Assembly: GCA_014380545.1 (NCBI GenBank)
Contig: JACMJP010000056.1
Coordinates: 1 to 6,513 of the forward strand
Reading direction: 5' to 3'
Length of the DNA: 6,513 nucleotides
Source of the DNA: Chitinophagales bacterium
GTDB taxonomy: Bacteria; Bacteroidota; Bacteroidia; Chitinophagales; BACL12
The notes beneath the pieces were generated by a model, which ran no database searches, had not been told where the DNA came from, and saw only the letters and a list, made by a program, of their open reading frames with translations. A program made the position numbers and the translations under genes. Below, in pieces: positions 1 to 6,066 of this stretch. Position 1 is the stretch's first letter. Each line of letters begins with the position of its first letter.

Positions 1-579
1 ATGGGTGGATATATAAAAAATATTTTTGTCTCAGAGGGACAGTTTGTAACTGCGGGACAGCCTTTGGCAAGCATATCAAAAAATAAAAAATTAATACTGC
101 AGGCAAATGTTTCTCAAAAATATTTTGATAAACTTTCTTCTATTACTTCTGCTAATTTTAAAACAACAGATAGTGAAAATATATTAAGCACAGAGGAATT
201 AAATGGAAGAGTAATTGCCTATGGCAAAAGTGCAAATGAAACAACGCCTTTTATTCCTGTAACTTTTGAAATTGACAATGCAGGAAATATTATTCCCGGT
301 TCAATTGCTGAAGTGTATCTCAAATCATTTCCAGTTCCTGATGCATTGGTAATTCCTGTTTCTGCCTTAATTGAAGAACAGGGAAACTTTTTTGTGTATG
401 TGCAAATCGAAGGAGAAAGTTTTCAAAAAAGGGAAATAAAGATCGGTGCGACAGATGGCAAAAGTGTGCAGGTAATATCCGGCATTACTGAAGGAGAAAG
501 AGTTGTTACAAAAGGTGCTTATCAAATTAAATTATCAAGTGCATCAGGAACATTACCTGCTCATGGGCATGAACATTAA
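1..579 (+). CDS. Periplasmic adaptor (membrane fusion protein) of heavy-metal RND efflux system, 5'-truncated
   Basis: C-terminal 192 residues of an HlyD/CusB/CzcB-type adaptor, which links the inner-membrane RND pump to the outer-membrane channel in the periplasm. Residues 1-27 are the second half of a lipoyl/biotinyl-like domain (GYIKNIFVSEGQFVTAGQPL, with the usual hydrophobic-G-x-V-x-x-G-Q-x-L pattern). Residues about 35-110 fit the beta-barrel domain, and about 113-175 the membrane-proximal domain (ALVIPVSAL, then GITEGERVVTKGAYQIKL near the end). Full-length family members are usually 350-450 residues, so the signal peptide, the helical hairpin and the first half of the lipoyl domain lie upstream of the window. 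Met1 falls inside a conserved domain and is an internal residue, not the start. The tail ends HGHEH (His188, His190, His192), which could bind metal ions; this is inference. The stop codon is 11 nt before the RND gene, so the two belong to one operon. Confidence 0.93.
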   Translation: MGGYIKNIFVSEGQFVTAGQPLASISKNKKLILQANVSQKYFDKLSSITSANFKTTDSENILSTEELNGRVIAYGKSANETTPFIPVTFEIDNAGNIIPGSIAEVYLKSFPVPDALVIPVSALIEEQGNFFVYVQIEGESFQKREIKIGATDGKSVQVISGITEGERVVTKGAYQIKLSSASGTLPAHGHEH

Positions 580-590
580 AAGAAATTAGT

Positions 591-3500
591 ATGCTGAATC
601 GAATAATAAATTTTGCATTAGGAAATCGTTTGCTTATTGTTATTGCTTCTGTGTTGCTCATTGTATTCGGAACATATACAGCCACAAGAATGGAGGTAGA
701 CGTATTTCCTGATTTAACTGCACCAACTGTTGTTGTATTAACTGAAGCGCATGGAATGGCACCGGAAGAGGTAGAAAAATTAGTAACATTTCCAATTGAA
801 ACCTCAGTGAATGGTGCTACGGATGTGCGCAGGGTGCGCTCATCATCTTCTGCAGGCATCAGTATCGTTTGGATTGAATTTGAATGGAACACAGATATTT
901 ATAAAGCAAGGCAGATAGTAAATGAGAAAATAATTGCTGTAGCAGAAAAATTACCTGTTGGTGTAGGTAATCCTACTATGGCACCTCAGTCAAGTATTAT
1001 GGGTGAAATAATGCTCATTAGCTTAACGGCTGCTTCCAGTTCCCAGATGGATCTGAGAACAATTGCAGACTGGACCATAAGACCAAGATTATTGGCAACA
1101 GGTGGTGTTGCACAGGTAGTGGTGATAGGTGGGGAGTATAAACAATACCAGATACTTGCTTCACCTCAAAAAATGAGTTTCTATAACATATCCCTTACTG
1201 AATTATTAAAAGCCAGCGAAGAAGCAAACGGGAATTCGTCCGGTGGTTTTATGAGTGAATACAGTAATGAATATATCGTAAGAGGCATAGGCAGAACAAG
1301 TGATGTGAATGAATTAGGAAAATCAGTAATTAAAACAATAAATAATATTCCGGTAAAAATTGAAGATGTTGCTGAAATTAAGATATGGGCATCTGTAAAA
1401 ATTGGTGATGGTTCATTAAGAGGAGAACCTGCAGTCATTATAACGGTGATGAAACAGCCCTCCACAAACACACTTGAACTTACTCAAAAGATAGATGATG
1501 CTATTACAGATATGCAATCTAATTTGCCCTCTGATATTCATATCAATACTAAAATTTTCAGGCAGGCAGATTTTATAAATGCGTCTATTAGTAATATTCA
1601 AAAAACCTTATTGGAAGGTTCTCTGTTTGTTGTAATTATTCTTTTTCTATTTCTCATGAATTGGAGAGCAACGGTAATTTCATTAGTTGCTATTCCCATT
1701 TCTTTGATTGTTGCAATACTTACTTTAAAGTGGTTGGGGTTTACAATAAATACAATGAGTTTGGGAGGTATGGCTATCGCCATTGGTGCTTTGGTAGATG
1801 ATGCAATTATTGATGTTGAAAATGTTTTCAAACGATTAAAAGAAAATGCAAGAAAACCTGTTGGAGAACAAATAAATAAGATCAAAGTAATTTTTGATGC
1901 ATCAGTAGAGATCAGAACATCCATTATCAATGCAACATTTATTATTATCGTGGCATTTATTCCTCTGTTCTTTTTAACAGGAATGGAAGGGAAATTACTA
2001 GCGCCTCTCGGAATTGCATTTATAGTTTCACTTTTTGCTTCATTAATTGTTTCCATTACATTAACACCTGTGTTGGGAAGTTATTTATTGGCAAGTGATA
2101 AAATGCTGAAAAAGCAAAACAGGGAAAGCTGGTTAGTGAGGCAATTGCAGGGTATATATGAATCAGCACTAAAATCCGTGATGAAAATAAAATATTTGTT
2201 GCTAGGTTTATCACTTGCTTTATTAATTATCACTCTCTTGGTAATGTCAAATCTTGGCAGAAGTTTTTTACCAGAATTTAATGAAGGCTCATTGGTAATT
2301 AGTGTTGTGAGTTTACCCGGGATTTCATTGGAAGAAAGTAATAAAATAGGGACACAGGTTGAAAAAACATTATTATCAATTCCTGAAATACATGTAACAA
2401 CCCGCAGAACAGGTCGGGCAGAATTAGATGAACATGCACAGGGTGTAAATGCTTCTGAAATTGACGCACCGTTTGTTTTGGAAGATAGAAGCCGTGATGC
2501 ATTTATGGAAGAGGTTCGTGAAAAACTTGCCGGAGTAACCGGAGCAAATATTACAATCGGTCAGCCGATTGGTCATCGTATTGATCACATGCTTTCAGGC
2601 ACAAGGGCAAACATTGCAATTAAAATATTCGGCTCTGATTTAAATACATTATTTACACTTTCCAATGATATAAAAAATCAGATAAGCGGTATAGAGGGAT
2701 TAGTTGATTTAAGTGTAGAACAGCAAATAGAGATTCCACAAGTGCAGATAAAAGCGAAAAGAGATATTTTAAATCATTACGGTATAACAATAGGTGAGTT
2801 TAATGAATTTATTGATGTGGCATTTGCAGGAGAAAAAGTCTCGGAGATTTATGAAGGAAGTAAAAGTTTCGATTTAATACTGCGATTTGATGATGCGAAT
2901 AAAGGAAATATAGAGAACATCAGGAACACAATGATTGATACCCATACAGGTGAAAAAGTTCCTTTGCATTATGTAGCAGATATAGTAAGCACTACCGGGC
3001 CGAATACAATCAACCGGGAGAATGTGCAGAGGAAAACAGTAGTATCAGCAAATGTTGCAGGAAAAGATCAGAAAAGTGTTGTCGAAGAAATACAAAATAT
3101 TATTAATGCAAACATTAAATTACCTGAAGACTATCACATAGAATACGGCGGGCAGTTTGAATCGGAGGCAGAAGCATCTAAAACATTATTAATTACATCA
3201 TTGCTTTCCATACTCGTTATTTTCTTATTACTATTTCAGGAATTTAAGAATGTAAAAACCGCATCTATTATTTTGCTGAATTTACCGCTTGCATTAATTG
3301 GAGGTGTGTTTAGTATTTATTTTACTTCCGGAATTATGAGTATCCCTTCCATTATCGGATTTATCACTTTATTCGGTATTGCTACTAGAAACGGGATATT
3401 ACTTGTATCACATTACAAGACATTGCAAATGGAAGGGATGAATTTATACGATACAATTATTATTGGTTCAAAAGACAGGTTAAGCCCGATACTAATGACA

Positions 3501-3680
3501 GCCTTAACAGCGGGGCTTGCTTTGATACCACTTGCCATCGCAGGTGATTTGCCCGGCAACGAAATACAGAGCCCGATGGCAAAAGTGATATTAGGAGGTT
3601 TACTTACATCTACGCTGCTTAACATTTTTATTGTGCCTGTAGTCTATTATCTAATTAATATCAAATCTGAAAAGAAATGA
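591..3680 (+). CDS. czcA: CusA/CzcA-family heavy-metal efflux RND transporter, inner-membrane permease subunit
   Basis: Complete 1029-residue RND pump, the usual length for the heavy-metal (HME) group. It is a proton-driven trimer that moves metal ions out through adaptor and channel. TM1 spans about 13-30; periplasmic loop 1 about 31-340; TM2-6 about 341-500; TM7 about 533-553; loop 2 about 555-862; TM8-12 about 864-1022. HME hallmarks are EVDVFPDLTAPTV (35-47), the VTFPIET segment (65-71) and SGTRANIAIKIFG (669-681). TM4 carries VDDAIIDVEN with Asp403, Asp404, Asp408 and Glu410. TM10 has RNG (933-935), and TM11 has RLSPILMT (963-970). Weak A-rich ribosome site (AAGAAATTAG) just before the ATG at 591; no better in-frame start. 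The stop overlaps the next gene's ATG. The symbol is a family-level label: the metal is not proven, and CusA's methionine ligands are largely absent. Confidence 0.96.
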   Translation: MLNRIINFALGNRLLIVIASVLLIVFGTYTATRMEVDVFPDLTAPTVVVLTEAHGMAPEEVEKLVTFPIETSVNGATDVRRVRSSSSAGISIVWIEFEWNTDIYKARQIVNEKIIAVAEKLPVGVGNPTMAPQSSIMGEIMLISLTAASSSQMDLRTIADWTIRPRLLATGGVAQVVVIGGEYKQYQILASPQKMSFYNISLTELLKASEEANGNSSGGFMSEYSNEYIVRGIGRTSDVNELGKSVIKTINNIPVKIEDVAEIKIWASVKIGDGSLRGEPAVIITVMKQPSTNTLELTQKIDDAITDMQSNLPSDIHINTKIFRQADFINASISNIQKTLLEGSLFVVIILFLFLMNWRATVISLVAIPISLIVAILTLKWLGFTINTMSLGGMAIAIGALVDDAIIDVENVFKRLKENARKPVGEQINKIKVIFDASVEIRTSIINATFIIIVAFIPLFFLTGMEGKLLAPLGIAFIVSLFASLIVSITLTPVLGSYLLASDKMLKKQNRESWLVRQLQGIYESALKSVMKIKYLLLGLSLALLIITLLVMSNLGRSFLPEFNEGSLVISVVSLPGISLEESNKIGTQVEKTLLSIPEIHVTTRRTGRAELDEHAQGVNASEIDAPFVLEDRSRDAFMEEVREKLAGVTGANITIGQPIGHRIDHMLSGTRANIAIKIFGSDLNTLFTLSNDIKNQISGIEGLVDLSVEQQIEIPQVQIKAKRDILNHYGITIGEFNEFIDVAFAGEKVSEIYEGSKSFDLILRFDDANKGNIENIRNTMIDTHTGEKVPLHYVADIVSTTGPNTINRENVQRKTVVSANVAGKDQKSVVEEIQNIINANIKLPEDYHIEYGGQFESEAEASKTLLITSLLSILVIFLLLFQEFKNVKTASIILLNLPLALIGGVFSIYFTSGIMSIPSIIGFITLFGIATRNGILLVSHYKTLQMEGMNLYDTIIIGSKDRLSPILMTALTAGLALIPLAIAGDLPGNEIQSPMAKVILGGLLTSTLLNIFIVPVVYYLINIKSEKK

Positions 3681-4855
3681 AAAAAATCATAACAAGTTTG
3701 TTGCTACTCGCAACAAGTAGTATTATAAGTGCACAATCTTCTTTAGACAGTATCCTTGCATCTGTTTTAAAAAATAATAAAACTCTTGCTGCATATACTC
3801 AATACAATACAGCCCAAACTTTACAATATAAGACCGGATTAACTCCATCAGATCCTGTTGCTGAGTACGATTATTTATTTGGTAATAATACTGCAATTGG
3901 TGATCAGGTTGAATTTAGCATCACTCAATCATTTGATTTCCCAACTGTGTATGGAAAAAGAAAAGATGTTTCTGAAAGCAATATTGCACAGTTAGAATTT
4001 AAAATGATAGCACAGAGGCAGGATATATTATTTGATGCTGAAACTGTATACCTCGAGATTATATACAGAAATAAATTAAATCTGTATTATCAGGATAGAA
4101 AAAATGCATTGGAGAAATTAGTAACTGATTTTAAAACTAAATTAGATAAAGGCGATGGAAATATTCTTGATGTAAATAAATCAAGGCTGAATCTTATTGA
4201 AATAAATAAATTGTATAACGAAAATATTTCAACTGCTTCACAACTCCATCAGCATCTTATAGAATTAAATGGAGGTGTTACCATTTCCATAAGCGATACG
4301 CTATATCCTGTTGCTGAGGCATTATCTCCATTTGAAGTTTTGGAACAGGAATATGAAAAAAATGACCCTTTCAGAAAAATACTTGAACAGGAAAAAATTA
4401 TTGCACAGCGTGAATTAGAATTAAGAAAGGCATTATGGTTACCAAAAGTTGAAACAGGTTATCACTACCAGGGTTTCCTGGGAGAAACATATCAGGGAAT
4501 ACATGCAGGCATTTCAATACCCTTGTGGGAAAATAAAAATATTGTTTCAGCACAGGAAAGTTATATTGCATATACAGATGTTAATCTTCAAAGCCATATC
4601 AACGAGCATTATTACGAAATAAAGGAAATGTATGAGAGATATTTCTCCTTAACTGTTTCATTAGAAGAATACAGGAAAATATTTGATGATGTGAGTAATA
4701 AATTACTGTTAGATAAAGCATTAGAATTAGGGCAGATAAATGTGATTGAATATTTTTTGGAGATCAGTTTTTTTGATGATGCATTAATGAATTATCTGGA
4801 AACAGAAAATGAGTATTACAAAATAATTGCCCTGTTAAATAAGTATAAACTTTAA
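3677..4855 (+). CDS. TolC-family outer membrane channel (CusC/CzcC-like) of the RND efflux system
   Basis: Complete 392-residue outer-membrane efflux protein, which provides the channel of the tripartite pump. Residues 1-19 form a Sec signal peptide (MKK, a hydrophobic core, then IISA before Gln20, probable cleavage SA|Q). No cysteine follows, so unlike E. coli CusC it is not an N-acylated lipoprotein. Two outer-membrane efflux repeats are visible. The first (about 21-205) has the beta-strand segment QSFDFPTVYGKRK (84-96) and the helical GDGNILDVNKSRLNL (159-173). The second (about 218-392) has LPKVETGYHYQG ... GISIPLWENKN (255-288) and the helical LGQINVIEYFLEISFF (351-366). The length suits the CzcC group (about 400). 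Its ATG lies inside the RND stop (ATGA overlap), so translational coupling is likely. No closer alternative start gives a signal peptide. Confidence 0.93.
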   Translation: MKKIITSLLLLATSSIISAQSSLDSILASVLKNNKTLAAYTQYNTAQTLQYKTGLTPSDPVAEYDYLFGNNTAIGDQVEFSITQSFDFPTVYGKRKDVSESNIAQLEFKMIAQRQDILFDAETVYLEIIYRNKLNLYYQDRKNALEKLVTDFKTKLDKGDGNILDVNKSRLNLIEINKLYNENISTASQLHQHLIELNGGVTISISDTLYPVAEALSPFEVLEQEYEKNDPFRKILEQEKIIAQRELELRKALWLPKVETGYHYQGFLGETYQGIHAGISIPLWENKNIVSAQESYIAYTDVNLQSHINEHYYEIKEMYERYFSLTVSLEEYRKIFDDVSNKLLLDKALELGQINVIEYFLEISFFDDALMNYLETENEYYKIIALLNKYKL

Positions 4856-4858
4856 GAT

Positions 4859-5060
4859 CCTGCTCTGAATGAGAAACCCACCACGCAAGCCCACAGATGA
4901 AGCGGTGTTCGTTCTTCCTTGTCGCAAAAATGAATGCCTGCTCTGCACATCACACACTGTATTGCGTGCAATGCCCGTTAAGCGAACAATTGCGTGAATG
5001 CTGTATTGTTGTAAAAGAAATTCTGTGATGTGCCTGGACTTGATGCATACTTGGTGGTTT
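4859..5060. repeat. Repeat-rich, higher-G+C intergenic block with nested inverted repeats
   Basis: Non-coding stretch directly after the channel gene, with about 47 % G+C over 4861-5100 by hand count, against roughly 35 % or less in the neighbouring genes. It contains: a 9-base direct repeat CCTGCTCTG at 4859-4867 and 4937-4945; a perfect 10-base inverted repeat GCACATCACA / TGTGATGTGC at 4945-4954 and 5024-5033; an outer imperfect inverted repeat AAACCCACCA / TGGTGGTTT at 4874-4883 and 5052-5060; direct repeats ATTGCGTG at 4961-4968 and 4989-4996; and CTGTATTG at 4957-4964 and 5001-5008. I see no reading frame with protein character on either strand. It could be a copy of a dispersed non-coding repeat family or a small inserted element, but copies elsewhere cannot be tested here. 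Confidence 0.5.
4945..5033. repeat. Perfect 10-bp inverted repeat (GCACATCACA / TGTGATGTGC)
   Basis: The arms are 4945-4954 and 5024-5033, separated by 69 bases. The interior holds a second small hairpin, ATTGC-GT-GCAAT (4961-4972), so the whole can fold as a branched structure closed further out by the 4874-4883 / 5052-5060 pairing. The spacer is too long, and the arms are not followed by a T tract, so this is not a typical terminator. Confidence 0.6.
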
Positions 5061-5120
5061 TGCTGCCATCCGTTTTTTAAGCGCCAAGAAGGCCAAGCAG
5101 AGCTTCGTGGAACTAACCCC

Positions 5121-5154
5121 GGAAGATTAGAAAATGAAATCTTCCCAAGATTTT
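5121..5154 (+). terminator. Stem-loop, possible weak rho-independent terminator
   Basis: A perfect 8-bp stem GGAAGATT / AATCTTCC (5121-5128 and 5138-5145) closes a 9-base A-rich loop. It is followed, after CAAGA, by TTTT at 5151-5154. Only three of the eight pairs are G-C, and the T tract is short and offset, so termination would be weak. It lies 266 bases after the channel gene's stop and 109 bases before the methyltransferase start, where a terminator for the efflux operon would fit. It could equally be an RNA stem without that role. Confidence 0.33.
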
Positions 5155-5165
5155 AAATTGAATAC

Positions 5166-5180
5166 CAATACCAGGTATTG
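5166..5180. promoter_or_regulatory. Perfect 15-base palindrome, candidate operator upstream of the methyltransferase gene
   Basis: CAATACC-A-GGTATTG has seven-base arms around a single central base, and is preceded by an overlapping direct copy of AATACC (5161-5166). It sits 82 bases before the methyltransferase ATG and about 36 bases upstream of the possible -33 box. Size and symmetry suit a dimeric regulator binding site. The regulator is unknown and none is encoded in the window. With a one-base loop it is unlikely to be a stable RNA hairpin. Confidence 0.35.
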
Positions 5181-5216
5181 CCGAAGAAAATGATTTTGTT
5201 ATGATCATGCTGTAAT

Positions 5217-5247
5217 TTTCGACTTTACCCTACTATCCGTAATTTTA
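5217..5247 (+). promoter_or_regulatory. Possible Bacteroidetes-type promoter for the methyltransferase gene
   Basis: TTTC (5217-5220), a 19-base spacer and TAATTTTA (5240-5247) approximate the TTTG-N19/20-TAnnTTTG promoter known from this phylum, each box with one mismatch. The -7 box ends 15 bases before the ATG at 5263, which would leave a very short leader. The region is AT-rich, so a chance match is quite possible. The word GTAATTTT occurs twice here (5212-5219 and 5239-5246). Confidence 0.28.
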
Positions 5248-5262
5248 TAAAAGTTTAAAAAT

Positions 5263-6066
5263 ATGTCAATACCTCCTATTTTTAAAGGGGACGTCCCGGC
5301 AAATTATGAAAAATATTCAGGTGCCAGCGTTTTTGAACCGTATGCCTTGCATCTCATTGAGCAAATCCAAAATGATAAAATAAAAAATGTTTTGGAAATT
5401 GCCTGTGGTACGGGAAGGGTTACCAATCACCTTGCGAAATTAATACCTGATAATGGAATATTTTATGCTACTGATATCAGCGTCGACATGGTGACTGTCG
5501 CCAAAAAAATTGTTGCAAATAAAAAAATAAAATGGCAAATTGAAGATGCACAAGCTCTGTCATTTGATAATGCAAGTTTTGATCACGTAGTATGTCAGTT
5601 TGGTGTGATGTTTTTTCAGGATAAATCAAAAGCATTTGCTGAAGTGAACAGAGTTTTGGAAATGAATGGGAAATTTATTTTTAATACCTGGGATGCAATT
5701 GAATATAATCCCCGGGCTGTTTTAGTAAAAAGAGTTATGAGAGATGTTTTCAATGACGTTCCGGAAGAATTAATAAAAGGAGTTCATTTTTTTTCTGATA
5801 AAAAAGAGATCCGGCAATTGCTTGAAAAAGCAGGATTCAAAAACATTCATATCATGGCGGTTCAAAAGTTATCCAATTACAACACAGTTGATGACATCAT
5901 AAATGCTGTGACCACTGGGTCTTTCTCAAGTGCATTTTTGTCTGAGAAAAGTATTGAACAGCAAGATATTTTCAGGCAAGTTTTGAAAAATGAGATAATT
6001 GGTTCCTACGGTGAAAAAAATATAACAATTCCAATGCAGGCGTTAGTATGTCAATGTACAAAATAA
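5263..6066 (+). CDS. Class I SAM-dependent methyltransferase (UbiE/Methyltransf_11-like), substrate unknown
   Basis: Complete 267-residue cytosolic enzyme with a Rossmann-type SAM-binding fold. Motif I is VLEIACGTG (43-51), the glycine-rich SAM loop. The acidic residue after strand 2 is Asp71 in YATDIS. An acidic DAQ (95-97) follows at the adenine-binding position. Strand 4 is FDHVVCQFGVMFF (106-118). The post-motif helix and strand AEVNRVLEMNGKFIFNTW (126-143) have the usual arrangement. The N-terminal NYEKY ... FEPYA (14-28) and the QFGVMFFQDK segment match a widespread group of small methyltransferases of unassigned substrate. There is no membrane segment. The C-terminus has Cys263-Gln-Cys265. 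ATG 5263 is chosen because NYEKY starts close behind it; the leader is AT-rich without a clear Shine-Dalgarno. It is separated from the efflux operon by 407 bases, so it is probably independently transcribed. No link to metal handling is shown. Confidence 0.88.
   Translation: MSIPPIFKGDVPANYEKYSGASVFEPYALHLIEQIQNDKIKNVLEIACGTGRVTNHLAKLIPDNGIFYATDISVDMVTVAKKIVANKKIKWQIEDAQALSFDNASFDHVVCQFGVMFFQDKSKAFAEVNRVLEMNGKFIFNTWDAIEYNPRAVLVKRVMRDVFNDVPEELIKGVHFFSDKKEIRQLLEKAGFKNIHIMAVQKLSNYNTVDDIINAVTTGSFSSAFLSEKSIEQQDIFRQVLKNEIIGSYGEKNITIPMQALVCQCTK

Noticed and set aside
1..3. ATG at the first base as a true start codon of the adaptor gene.
   Set aside because: The encoded Met falls in the middle of the lipoyl-like domain, and no signal peptide or N-terminal half follows. 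The gene is cut by the window edge.
1598..2056. A 152-codon open frame antisense to the RND gene, and other shorter antisense frames in the operon (for example 527-892).
   Set aside because: They mirror a strongly conserved coding sequence, show no family features and have no ribosome site or promoter of their own.
4977..4983. GTTAAGC, which fits the GTTRRRY core of an integron attC site, in a repeat-rich gap before a lone gene that might be a cassette.
   Set aside because: No RYYYAAC partner at a suitable distance with flanking inner repeats was found on reading 4984-5120. The seven-base core occurs easily by chance.
5263..6066. Arsenite methyltransferase (ArsM), suggested by the metal efflux operon next door and the C-terminal cysteines.
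   Set aside because: The three spaced catalytic cysteines and the typical ArsM segments are not present. The sequence fits general small UbiE-like methyltransferases, and there is no ars gene nearby.
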